Shown one piece after another: positions 51,683 through 60,038 of a stretch of DNA of 64,000 bases; the stretch's first letter is position 1; each line of letters opens with the position of its first letter. The notes beneath the pieces were generated by a model. It did not search any database and was not told the origin of the DNA. It saw only the letters and a program-made list of their open reading frames with translations. The translations under genes and the position numbers were made by a program. Source of the DNA: Microvirga soli (GTDB lineage Bacteria; Pseudomonadota; Alphaproteobacteria; Rhizobiales; Beijerinckiaceae); the NCBI RefSeq assembly GCF_016734765.1, contig NZ_JAERQE010000002.1, positions 62,001 to 126,000 of the forward strand, written 5' to 3'.

Positions 51683-53233
51683 TCACAAAGCCGCTTCGCC
51701 CAAAGGTGCAACGGCGGGTTCCGGTTCATCGCTTCCGACCTTGCGGTGCTCGCGGTCTTCGAGCAGCAGGCGCGTCGTGATGCGCGCGCCCTCGTAGATC
51801 ACGGGCAGTCCGCTGCCCGGATGGGTGCCGCCGCCCACGAGATAGACGTTGCGGCCGAAGCGGTTGTGCGGCCGGAAATAGAGCATCTGCGTGAGATTGT
51901 GCGCGAGGTTGAAGGTAGCGCCCTCGAAGACCGCAAAATCGTCTTCCCAGCCGCGCGGCGTCACCACGCGCTCATAGCGGATGCGGCTTTCGATGTCCTT
52001 GAGGCCGAGCACTTTCAATCGCTCCAACGCGATCCTGCGATAGCGCGGTGCCTCGCGCTCCCAATCGACGTCGCAGCGCAGGTTCGGCACGGGCACCAGC
52101 ACGTAGAGGCTCGCATGCCCCTTCGGCGCCAGGGACGGGTCGGTCACGCCCGCATGATGCACATAGATCGACGGCTCCTCGGGGAGGATGCCGTTGGTGA
52201 TCTCATGGATGTTGCGCTCGTATTCCTTCGACAGCAGGATCGTGTGATGGGCAAGGTCGCCGAGATCACCCTCGATGCCGAGATAGAGCATGAAGGTCGA
52301 GCAGGAGATCTTGGCGCGATCGAGTTTCTTGTTCTTCCAGCGCGGGCGCATTTCTTCGGGCACGAGGCGGCGCATGGCGTGGCCGAAATCGCCATTCACC
52401 ACAACCGAGCCCGCCGCAAACCGCTCGCCGGCGGCCTCGACGCCGACGGCTTCGCCGTTCTCGTAGACGATGCGGTCCACGGGCGTGTTCAGCCGGATGT
52501 CGACGCCCATCTTGCGAGCGACATTCGCCATGGCGTCCGACACGGCGCCGCAACCGCCCATGGGGTGGAACACGCCGTGCTCGTATTCGAGGAACGACAG
52601 GATCGTGAACAGGCTCGGGCACTGGAACGGCGACATGCCGAGGTATTTGGTCTGAAACGAAAAGGCGAGGCGCACGCGCGGATCGGCGAAATAGCGCTTG
52701 AGGTCGCTGTCGACGCTTGAGAACGGCCGGAGCTTCGGCAGCGCCGCCAGCATGGCGGGCGAGAAGAGATCCGCCGGGCTCGAAAAGGCCTGTTCCAGAA
52801 CAGGCTTGAAGGCTTCGAGCTTGTCACGGTTGTCGTCGAGGAAGCGCCGCACGTTTTTCGCATCGGCAGGCGCCAGACGGGCGATCTCCTGCTCGAGGCG
52901 TTCGAGGTCATAGGTCGCGCGGATGTCGCCGCCGCCCTCGAAGACGAGGTGGTATTGCGGGTCGAGACGCTTGAGCTCGACATGGTCCTCCAGGCGCTCG
53001 CCACAGGCCTCGAAGATGTCCTTCAGGACGCGCGGATACAGGAAGAAGGTGGGGCCGATGTCGAACTTGTAGCCGCCCGGAGCGTGCATCGTCCGGGTGC
53101 GGCCGCCGACAGCCGGCTCGCTCTCGAAGATGGTCACCGGAATCCCCTCGCGGGCCAGCAGCATGGCCGACGCCAAGCCGCCTGGGCCGGCCCCGACGAT
53201 GGCAACATGCGGGGATGGGGAAGATTTCAGCAT
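51683..53233 (-). CDS. CrtN-like carotenoid desaturase
   Basis: The 516-residue FAD protein of the CrtI family has VAIVGAGPGGLASAMLLARE, ESEPAVGGRTRT, FDIGPTFFLYPRV and the C-terminal VYLVGGGTHPGSGLPVIYEGAR. It is about 28-30% like its paralogue at 48828 by eye, so it is a separate step. It is the most upstream gene in the pigment cluster and lies 139 nt from the methyltransferase gene. Candidate reactions are dehydrogenation of squalene or diapophytoene to a diapolycopene-type chromophore. Confidence 0.87.
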   Translation of the reverse strand: MLKSSPSPHVAIVGAGPGGLASAMLLAREGIPVTIFESEPAVGGRTRTMHAPGGYKFDIGPTFFLYPRVLKDIFEACGERLEDHVELKRLDPQYHLVFEGGGDIRATYDLERLEQEIARLAPADAKNVRRFLDDNRDKLEAFKPVLEQAFSSPADLFSPAMLAALPKLRPFSSVDSDLKRYFADPRVRLAFSFQTKYLGMSPFQCPSLFTILSFLEYEHGVFHPMGGCGAVSDAMANVARKMGVDIRLNTPVDRIVYENGEAVGVEAAGERFAAGSVVVNGDFGHAMRRLVPEEMRPRWKNKKLDRAKISCSTFMLYLGIEGDLGDLAHHTILLSKEYERNIHEITNGILPEEPSIYVHHAGVTDPSLAPKGHASLYVLVPVPNLRCDVDWEREAPRYRRIALERLKVLGLKDIESRIRYERVVTPRGWEDDFAVFEGATFNLAHNLTQMLYFRPHNRFGRNVYLVGGGTHPGSGLPVIYEGARITTRLLLEDREHRKVGSDEPEPAVAPLGEAAL

Positions 53234-53525
53234 CGAACAGGTGCCCTCGGCTGCCTTGGGGACAGTGGAGACTTACCTATGGCGGCCCGGCTGTCCGGCC
53301 AGACACATATCCACGCGATCACGGAAGGGTGAATATCTTCTCGGACAGGCAAAAAGAAACGTTGTTCCACATATAGAGCGATAGAAGAAAAATTCTTCAG
53401 GCTAGTTTTGCCAATAATTCCATATCTCTGAAGTATGAGTGAGGCAGGAAAAAATTTAGTCGCCTTATTCTTGCCTTTTTAAAGATCAGCTTCACTTCCA
53501 ATCACAATGAAAGGGGAGACTGTCC
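53234..53525. other. Divergent intergenic region upstream of the carotenoid cluster and rlpA
   Basis: 292 nt, noticeably more AT-rich than its surroundings (53340-53500). It should hold the carotenoid promoter on the minus strand and the rlpA promoter on the plus strand. A GGAAC occurs on the minus strand at 53362-53366 but without a GTT at 16-17 nt. I see no gene. Confidence 0.5.
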
Positions 53526-53945
53526 TTGAAGAATATCCTCGCCCGAGCATCTGCAATGGTGCCACTTCTTTTCATGGCGGCCTGCAATACAACTGCCTCC
53601 AACGACCCCACTGTCACGGGATCCATCTCAACGGCCAATATCGAGACAGGCAAAGCCTTTCAGCGCGGCACCGCCTCCTGGTACGGGCCCGGCTTTCATG
53701 GCCGTAAAACCGCTAGCGGCGAACGCTTCAACTCCTACGACATGACGGCGGCGCATCGGTCCCTGCCGTTCGGCACCCGGCTCAAAGTCACTAACGAGAC
53801 CAACGGCCGCTCCGTGGTCGTCCGGGTGAACGACCGTGGGCCTTTCGCCCATCGGCGCATCATCGATCTCGCCAAGGGACCGGCACAGGCTCTCGGCCTG
53901 ACCTCGTCCGGCGTCGGGTACGTCTCGCTTCATCGGCTCGATTAG
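53526..53945 (+). CDS. rlpA: RlpA-like lipoprotein (double-psi beta-barrel)
   Basis: The 139-residue protein has a lipoprotein signal (SAMVPLLFMAAC, lipid Cys20). The domain contains the RlpA core: ASWYGPGFHGRKTASGERFNSYD, AAHRSLPFGTRLKV and VRVNDRGPFAHRRIIDLAKG, including the catalytic-type His and Asp of the double-psi barrel. RlpA is a septal lytic transglycosylase in some species; here only the barrel is present, no SPOR domain. TTG 53526 (GGGGAG 8-12 nt upstream) starts the signal. Confidence 0.88.
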   Translation: MKNILARASAMVPLLFMAACNTTASNDPTVTGSISTANIETGKAFQRGTASWYGPGFHGRKTASGERFNSYDMTAAHRSLPFGTRLKVTNETNGRSVVVRVNDRGPFAHRRIIDLAKGPAQALGLTSSGVGYVSLHRLD

Positions 53946-54003
53946 GCGGTTCTTAATCCCTTGCGGCGATTCTTGCCCCGATTCGGGACCAAGGGTTGCT
54001 TAC

Positions 54004-54360
54004 ATGGAATCGAGATCGTCACAGTCGACGAACGTCATCCGCTTTCCGGGCGCGCGCTCGTCGGCTAATCCCCGCCGTGACCAGAAGAGCCTTATGGATG
54101 CCGTGTATTCTGCCGGTTCCCTGACGATCGGGGCCGATGATCGGATGACCAAGGCCATGGCCACGCGGCTCACCATCTTCGGTTTCGTCGTGATTGATGA
54201 GCTTCAGGCCGACGGCATGCGTCGGCGGCTTCGCCCCTCCGAGGCCTTTCATGCCTCGACGGCTTTGCCCTGGCGCGTATCGAAGCCTTCGGGATCCTAC
54301 CGAATCGACGACAGTATCCCCGAATCGGACGAGGATGTGTTCGCGGCCCTCCAGGCCTGA
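54004..54360 (+). CDS. Hypothetical protein, 118 aa
   Basis: ATG 54004 opens a soluble basic protein (MESRSSQSTNVIRFPGARSS, then helical MDAVYSAGSLTIG and LTIFGFVVIDELQADGMRRR, acidic end). I do not recognise a family. Codon use looks like neighbouring genes, and it lies 58 nt after rlpA in the same direction. Moderate confidence that it is real. Confidence 0.6.
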   Translation: MESRSSQSTNVIRFPGARSSANPRRDQKSLMDAVYSAGSLTIGADDRMTKAMATRLTIFGFVVIDELQADGMRRRLRPSEAFHASTALPWRVSKPSGSYRIDDSIPESDEDVFAALQA

Positions 54361-54422
54361 GGGACTCGCCTTTCCCAATCAGTGAGCTATGTCCTCATCC
54401 GGCCATGGCTCAGGAGAAGGCG

Positions 54423-54728
54423 ATGCACCTGATTCAAATCCTTCTGCCGCTTGCCGACAATGCGGGCCGCCGATTCGACGGCGCAGCCTATGGGCGCGTG
54501 CGCTCAGAATTGGCCGAACGATTCGGCGGCATCACAAGCTTCACGCGTGCGCCGGCCGAAGGCGTCTGGAAAGAAGGCGGACACACGGCGCATGATGATA
54601 TTGTCGTGTTTGAGGTCATGGCGCGCGAGATCGATCACCATTGGTGGGAACGCTACCGCGCTGATCTGGAGCGCCGCTTCGACCAGGAAGCCATTGTGAT
54701 CCGGGCGATTCGCGTGGAAATGATTTAA
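54423..54728 (+). CDS. Hypothetical protein, 101 aa
   Basis: ATG 54423 with AGGAGAAGG upstream starts a 101-residue soluble protein (MHLIQILLPLADNAGRRFDG; HTAHDDIVVFEVMAREIDHH; ends VIRAIRVEMI). The alternation of beta and helix suggests a small ferredoxin-like fold. I cannot name the family with confidence. It is followed 56 nt later by a PHA-system-like protein. Confidence 0.7.
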   Translation: MHLIQILLPLADNAGRRFDGAAYGRVRSELAERFGGITSFTRAPAEGVWKEGGHTAHDDIVVFEVMAREIDHHWWERYRADLERRFDQEAIVIRAIRVEMI

Positions 54729-54784
54729 CTACGGAACTCATGTGGCACGGCTTCGCTTGTTCCATCAAAAAGCGGAGCACTTTT

Positions 54785-55096
54785 ATGTCGAAGCCCCTCG
54801 TCGTTTCCATTCCCCACAACCTGGGCCAAGCCGAAGCCATGCGCCGGCTTCAAGGCGGCATGGCGGGTATGAAATCGCAGTTCGGCGACAAGGTCGCGTC
54901 CATTCACGAAACCTGGAGCGGAAACCGCATGGATTTTCGCGTCGGCGCCATGGGCCAGAATGTCAGCGGCCATCTTGAAGTCATGCAGGATCAGGTGCGC
55001 GTCGAACTGCAGTTGCCGTGGATACTTGCAATGGTTGCAGAGAAGGCAAAGACCTTCATCCAAAAGCAGGGAACGCTCTTGCTTGAAAAGAAGTGA
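54785..55096 (+). CDS. Polyhydroxyalkanoic acid system family protein
   Basis: The 103-residue protein begins MSKPLVVSIPHNLGQAEAMR and has the pattern typical of PHA_gran_rgn proteins (GKVASIHETW-like segment, FRVGAMGQNVSGHLEV). The family is linked by genomic context to polyhydroxyalkanoate granules; no biochemical function is established and no pha gene is in the window. ATG 54785 has GGAG 8-9 nt upstream. Confidence 0.75.
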   Translation: MSKPLVVSIPHNLGQAEAMRRLQGGMAGMKSQFGDKVASIHETWSGNRMDFRVGAMGQNVSGHLEVMQDQVRVELQLPWILAMVAEKAKTFIQKQGTLLLEKK

Positions 55097-55142
55097 CGCC
55101 CACTATTCGCATGAATAGCCGTTCACCAAGATGAACGCAGAT

Positions 55143-55167
55143 GGAACCAAACGGTTTCATCTGCGTT
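55143..55167 (+). promoter_or_regulatory. EcfG-type promoter of the glycosyltransferase-glf operon
   Basis: GGAAC (55143-55147), 16-nt spacer, CGTT (55164-55167): a perfect match to the alphaproteobacterial general stress consensus. It lies 123 nt upstream of ATG 55290 and inside the alternative open frame that would begin at 55131, which argues against that early start. Confidence 0.78.
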
Positions 55168-55289
55168 GTAAAATCGATTGCGACCGCGACCCTTCGCCGG
55201 TGCGCTTCACTAAAGATATCACTTTATTCGCCCCGGACCGGGTTCTTCTGTCCGATCGTGACAACACACCTTTATCTGAGGTTCGCGCT

Positions 55290-56507
55290 ATGCATGAGCG
55301 TTTGACGACGCAGTCCTATGCCCTTCGTTCGCCTATCAAAGCCGGTTCAGAAAAGCCTCTCCTGGTCTGTTTTTCTCATCTCCGTTGGGACTTCGTCTGG
55401 CAGCGCCCTCAACACCTTCTCAGCCGCGCCGCCAAGCATTACAACGTGGTCATCATCGAAGAGCCGATGTTCAAAGCCGGCGTGACTCCGCATATGGACG
55501 TAAGTGAGCGTCCGCAGGGCGTCACGATCGCCGTTCCCATGCTCCCCGAAGGCCTGTCCCACCAGGATATCATCTCCGAGCAGCACGACCTCATTGAAGA
55601 AATGATCGGCCGCGAGGCGACGAGCCCGCGGGTATTCTGGTACTACACGCCGATGGCCATGGCCTTCACCAGCGATCTCGAATGCGACCTGTGCATCTAC
55701 GACAACATGGATGAGCTCTCGCTCTTTCGTGGCGCATCGCAGGAGCTCATCGACCTGGAGAGCGCGTTGTTCTCGCGCTGCGATCTCGTGTTCACCGGCG
55801 GAATGAGCCTCTACGAGGCCAAGAAGCATCGCCATCGCAGCGTTCACGGCTTCCCGTCCTCCATCGATTTCAATCATTTCTCGCAAGCCCGCTCCATCGA
55901 CAAAGATCCGGAGGATCAGGCGCAGATCCCGCATGTGCGCCTCGGCTTCTTCGGTGTGGTCGACGAGCGCATGGATATTGATCTCCTGGCCGAGGTTGCC
56001 GACCTGCGCCCCGACTGGCAGTTCGTGATGATCGGCCCGGTGGTGAAGATCGATCCCGCCAGCCTGCCGCAGCGGCCCAACATCCATTGGCTCGGCGGCA
56101 AATCCTACAACGAACTGCCGCATTATCTGGCCGGCTGGGACTTGGGCTTCATGAACTTCGCCCTCAACGAGGCGACGAAGTTCATCAGCCCCACCAAGAC
56201 GCCCGAGTTTCTGGCCGCCGGTGTTCCCGTCGTCTCCACGGCGATCACCGACGTGGTGCGTCCCTACGGCGAGAAGGGTCTCGTCGAGATTGCAAGAAAC
56301 GCCAAGGAGGTGGTCGCCAAGGTCGAGATCGTTCTAGGCCGTCCGAAGGATCCCTGGCTCGCCAGGGTGGACCGGCACCTTGCCGCCGGCTCCTGGGACA
56401 AGACCTGGGGTTCCATGCACAAGCTGATGCTGGATTCGACCGGCGATGCAACGGCCGATCGCCCCGCTTCGTCCCTTCCCGTTTATGCCACCACGCCTGC
56501 GGAGTGA
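55290..56507 (+). CDS. Family 1-like glycosyltransferase
   Basis: The 405-residue GT-B type protein begins with LLVCFSHLRWDFVWQRPQHLL and has C-terminal motifs HWLGGKSYNELPHYLAGWDL and TKTPEFLAAGVPVVSTAITDV, where the donor sugar nucleotide normally binds (E in the PEFLA segment). Chosen ATG 55290 has GAGG 8 nt upstream and lies after the EcfG promoter. It is followed by glf and by the GH1::RmlD fusion gene, all on the plus strand; a galactofuranose-containing surface glycan is the simplest guess. Confidence 0.83.
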   Translation: MHERLTTQSYALRSPIKAGSEKPLLVCFSHLRWDFVWQRPQHLLSRAAKHYNVVIIEEPMFKAGVTPHMDVSERPQGVTIAVPMLPEGLSHQDIISEQHDLIEEMIGREATSPRVFWYYTPMAMAFTSDLECDLCIYDNMDELSLFRGASQELIDLESALFSRCDLVFTGGMSLYEAKKHRHRSVHGFPSSIDFNHFSQARSIDKDPEDQAQIPHVRLGFFGVVDERMDIDLLAEVADLRPDWQFVMIGPVVKIDPASLPQRPNIHWLGGKSYNELPHYLAGWDLGFMNFALNEATKFISPTKTPEFLAAGVPVVSTAITDVVRPYGEKGLVEIARNAKEVVAKVEIVLGRPKDPWLARVDRHLAAGSWDKTWGSMHKLMLDSTGDATADRPASSLPVYATTPAE

Positions 56508-56513
56508 TCTGGA

Positions 56514-57668
56514 ATGTATGACTGGCTGATTGTCGGCGCCGGCTTTGCGGGCAGCGTTCTGGCGGAACGTCTTGCGAGCGAGCGCAACGAGCGCGTTCTT
56601 CTGATCGACCGTCGTCCTCATATCGGCGGCAACGCCTATGACCGGTATGACGAGGACGGATTGCTGATCCACCAATACGGTCCGCATATCTTCCACACCA
56701 ATTCCAAGCAGATCTTCGACCATCTCTCCAAGTTCACCGAATGGCGCTTCTACGAGCACCGGGTGCTGGCGGAGGTCGACGGCATGCAGGTGCCGATCCC
56801 GATCAATCTCGACACGGTCAACAAGCTCTATGGGCTGAACCTCACCTCCGAGCAGCTGCAGGATTGGTTCGCCGAGCGCGCCGAGTCCATCGGCGAGATC
56901 AAGACGTCGGAGGACGTGGTGGTCTCCGTGGTCGGCCGCGAACTCTATGAAAAGTTCTTCCGCGGCTACACCCGCAAGCAATGGGGCCTCGATCCGTCCG
57001 AGCTCGACAAGTCCGTGACCTCCCGCGTGCCGACCCGCACGAACCGGGATGACCGTTACTTCCCGGACGAGTTCCAGTTCATGCCGAAGCACGGCTACAC
57101 CCGGATGTTCGAGAAGATGGTGAGCCATCCGAACATCGACATCATGACCCAGACCGAGTACGACGACGTCAAGAATGTCATCCCGCATCGTCGTGTCATC
57201 TATTGCGGGCCGATCGACGAGTACTTCAATTTCCAGTTCGGCAAGCTGCCCTATCGCTCCTTGCGCTTCGAGCACGTGACCCTTGATAAGCCTTGGCACC
57301 AGTCCGTCGGCGTGGTGAACTTCCCGCAGACCAACGACTACACCCGAGTCACGGAATACAAGCACCTGACCGGTCAGGAGCACGCCAAGACGGCGCTCAC
57401 CTACGAGTATCCGTCGGCCGAAGGCGACCCCTATTATCCGATTCCGAAGGCGGAGAACCAGGAGCTCTTCAAGAAGTACGAGCGCCTGGCTTTGGCCACC
57501 CCCGACGTGTGGTTCGTGGGTCGTCTTGCGACCTACCGCTACTACAACATGGACCAGATCGTCGGCCAAGCGCTCGCCACCTTCCGGCGCATCAACGAGT
57601 CCCTGCCGGTCGGTGCGGACACATCGGCCGTCAAGGTCATGTCGTCGCCAGCAGGATTAGTTTCGTAA
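56514..57668 (+). CDS. glf: UDP-galactopyranose mutase
   Basis: The 384-residue flavoenzyme isomerises UDP-galactopyranose and UDP-galactofuranose. The FAD motif is LIVGAGFAGSVLAERLA; GGNAYDRYDEDGLLIHQYGPH and the Arg/Tyr-rich RLATYRYYNMDQIVGQALA are hallmarks. It lies 6 nt after the glycosyltransferase gene and shares its transcript, suggesting that the latter or another enzyme uses UDP-Galf. Confidence 0.95.
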   Translation: MYDWLIVGAGFAGSVLAERLASERNERVLLIDRRPHIGGNAYDRYDEDGLLIHQYGPHIFHTNSKQIFDHLSKFTEWRFYEHRVLAEVDGMQVPIPINLDTVNKLYGLNLTSEQLQDWFAERAESIGEIKTSEDVVVSVVGRELYEKFFRGYTRKQWGLDPSELDKSVTSRVPTRTNRDDRYFPDEFQFMPKHGYTRMFEKMVSHPNIDIMTQTEYDDVKNVIPHRRVIYCGPIDEYFNFQFGKLPYRSLRFEHVTLDKPWHQSVGVVNFPQTNDYTRVTEYKHLTGQEHAKTALTYEYPSAEGDPYYPIPKAENQELFKKYERLALATPDVWFVGRLATYRYYNMDQIVGQALATFRRINESLPVGADTSAVKVMSSPAGLVS

Positions 57669-57740
57669 TCAACTGAAAAACATCGAACATTCCGCGCTAA
57701 GAACAGTTGACGAACGCTTAGTGAAATAGCTCGGAGTTGC

Positions 57741-59915
57741 ATGATGAAACGATCACTAGAGCTTTGGGGCGGGTTGGAATGTACTGTCGCAAGAGTAGGC
57801 GACGACTACCGCGACCAAAGCCTGGAGACCGGTTATCATGATCGCATCGAGGATCTCGATCGCATCGCTGAACTCGGGATCCGCACGCTCCGTCATCCGG
57901 TGCTCTGGGAGACAATCTCTCCCGAGAGCCCGGACCGGACGGACTTCTCCTGGCACGATACGCGCCTGCAACGCCTGCAAGAGCTGAACATCCGCGCCAT
58001 CGCGGGCCTGTGCCATCACGGCAGCGGACCGCGCTATACGAACATGCTCGATCCCGCCTGGCCCGAGCTTCTGGCGCGCCATGCGGCCAATGTGGCGGAG
58101 CGCTATCCGCATCTCGATCTCTACACGCCGGTAAATGAGCCGCTCACCACCGCGCGGTTCTCGGGGCTCTATGGCCACTGGTATCCGCACGGAACCAGCT
58201 ATGAGGCATTCCTCAAGATCCTCGTGACCGAGTGCAAGGCGACCGTTCTGTCCATGCGGGCCATCCGCAAGGTGCGGTCCGATGCGCAACTTGTGCAGAC
58301 GGACGATATGGGCAAGACCTTCTCGACGCCGATGCTCACCTATCAGGCCGAGCACGAGAACCAGCGCCGTTTCCTGAGCTTCGACCTCCTGTGCGGGATG
58401 GTGGATCGCTATCACCCCTGGTGGCAGATCATGATCGATCACGGCGTCGATCAAGCGGATCTCGAACTCTTCCTGGAGGCCGATGCCGCGCCTGACATCA
58501 TCGGCATCAACCACTACCTCACGAGCGAGCGCTACCTCGATGAGCGCATGCGCCGCTATCCCGAGCATCATTGGGGCGGCAACGGCCGGCATCAATATGC
58601 CGATGCGGAAGCGGTTCGCATGCCGCTGCCAGCTGCGGATCTCGGCCCAGCTGCCCGGTTGCGGGAGGTGTGGGAACGCTACAGACGGCCGATTGCTGTC
58701 ACCGAGGCTCACCATGGCAGCACCCGTGACGACCAGCTTCGCTGGCTCATGGAGGTGTGGAACGACGTCACCACGCTTCGTGACGAGGGCGCCGATATTC
58801 GCGCGGTCACCATCTGGTCCCTTTATGGAGCGGTGGACTGGAACAGCCTTCTCACCCGCCGCAACGGCTTCTACGAGCCAGGTCCTTTCGATGTTCGCAC
58901 AGATGTGCCGCGGCGCACCGCCCTGGCGCATGCCGCCGAAGCGCTGGCCAAGACCGGCACCTTCGATCACCCGGTTCTCGACCGCGCCGGCTGGTGGAAG
59001 CGCGACATCCGCTTCTACAAGCGCCCCTCGCGGCAATCCCGATCCTGCTGGCTCGCCGACGAGCCGCGCCAGCTCCTGATCACGGGGGCCACCGGCACTC
59101 TCGGTCGAGCCTATTCGCGCCTGTGCGATTTCCGCGGACTCAACCATGCGCTGCTCTCGCGCCAGGACATGGATATCGCCGATCCTAAGACCGTTGCCGA
59201 GGCTCTGAAATGCCATCGCCCCTGGGCGGTGATCAACACCGCCGGCTACGTGCGCGTGGCAGAGGCCGAGAACGACCGGAAGGCCTGCTTCCGCGAGAAC
59301 ACCAAAGGCGCCGAGACTCTCGCGAAGGTATGCGCCGATCTCGGCATTCCGCTTGTGACCTTCTCGTCCGATCTCGTTTTCGACGGCTCACTCGACAGGC
59401 CGTATGTGGAGAGCGATGAGGTCAACCCGTCCACGGTTTATGGCGAGAGCAAAGCCGAGGCAGAGCGCCGTGTGCTGGAGACTCACAGCGAGGCGCTCAT
59501 CCTGCGCACGAGCGCCTTCTTCGGCCCCTGGGACCGCTACAACTTCGTCTGGTCCATCCTCAACACCTTGAGCAAGGGAGAAGGGGTGGAGGCCAGCCTC
59601 GATGTGGTATCGCCCACCTATGTACCCGATCTCGTGAACACGTCTCTCGATCTGCTGATCGATGGCGGCATGGGCATCTGGCATATGGCCAATATCGGAG
59701 AAACCTCCTGGCGGGATCTCGCCGCCATGGCGGCCGAACGAGCGGGGTTCGATTCCAGCCTCGTCACCGATGCGGGCGATCTGCCGGCCCTCAACACGGC
59801 GCTGTCGACTGAACGAGGCATTCTCATGCCGCGCCTGGAGAGCGCCCTCGACCGCTTCTTCGCGGAGAACGAAGTGGAATGGTCGGACACCATCATGAAG
59901 GTGGCGGCCGAATAA
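57741..59915 (+). CDS. Fusion of a GH1-like glycosidase and an RmlD-like NAD(P)-dependent sugar reductase
   Basis: The 724-residue two-domain protein is unbroken in frame. The N-terminal half (~1-430) resembles family 1 glycosidases: NEP at 132-134 (acid/base E133) and the nucleophile-type Glu322 in VTEAHHG where ITENG is usual, plus WSLYGAVDWNS. The C-terminal half (~444-724) is an extended SDR: GATGTLG at 449-455 and Y567/K571 (YGESK), like dTDP-4-dehydrorhamnose reductase. Coupling a glycosidase to a nucleotide-sugar reductase in one protein is unusual. A near-match to an EcfG site (CGAAC-N16-AGTT) lies in the 72-nt gap upstream. Confidence 0.85.
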   Translation: MMKRSLELWGGLECTVARVGDDYRDQSLETGYHDRIEDLDRIAELGIRTLRHPVLWETISPESPDRTDFSWHDTRLQRLQELNIRAIAGLCHHGSGPRYTNMLDPAWPELLARHAANVAERYPHLDLYTPVNEPLTTARFSGLYGHWYPHGTSYEAFLKILVTECKATVLSMRAIRKVRSDAQLVQTDDMGKTFSTPMLTYQAEHENQRRFLSFDLLCGMVDRYHPWWQIMIDHGVDQADLELFLEADAAPDIIGINHYLTSERYLDERMRRYPEHHWGGNGRHQYADAEAVRMPLPAADLGPAARLREVWERYRRPIAVTEAHHGSTRDDQLRWLMEVWNDVTTLRDEGADIRAVTIWSLYGAVDWNSLLTRRNGFYEPGPFDVRTDVPRRTALAHAAEALAKTGTFDHPVLDRAGWWKRDIRFYKRPSRQSRSCWLADEPRQLLITGATGTLGRAYSRLCDFRGLNHALLSRQDMDIADPKTVAEALKCHRPWAVINTAGYVRVAEAENDRKACFRENTKGAETLAKVCADLGIPLVTFSSDLVFDGSLDRPYVESDEVNPSTVYGESKAEAERRVLETHSEALILRTSAFFGPWDRYNFVWSILNTLSKGEGVEASLDVVSPTYVPDLVNTSLDLLIDGGMGIWHMANIGETSWRDLAAMAAERAGFDSSLVTDAGDLPALNTALSTERGILMPRLESALDRFFAENEVEWSDTIMKVAAE

Positions 59916-59983
59916 CCGTTCCGCTCAGAACCATCGGCAATGGCTGGCCTGGTGCCGGCCATTTCTGTTCAGGCTAGAAATGC

Positions 59984-60017
59984 AAAGGGCGGTGCAGAGA
60001 TGTCTGCACCGCCCTTT
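59984..60017. terminator. Bidirectional terminator between the glycan operon and the GH2 gene
   Basis: The 15-bp perfect stem AAAGGGCGGTGCAGA / TCTGCACCGCCCTTT has a GATG loop. T-rich sequence follows on the plus strand (TTTCTT). It lies between convergent stops (59915 and 60039). Confidence 0.92.
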
Positions 60018-60038
60018 CTTGCGCATGTACAAAGCGTT

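Noticed and set aside
42980..53233. Hopanoid cluster
   Set aside because: hpnC-hpnD and hpnE are present, but no squalene-hopene cyclase or hpnG/hpnH genes are in the window, while several carotenoid enzymes are.
54734..54760. EcfG promoter before the PHA-system gene
   Set aside because: GGAAC is followed at N16 by CGCT, not GTT; too weak.
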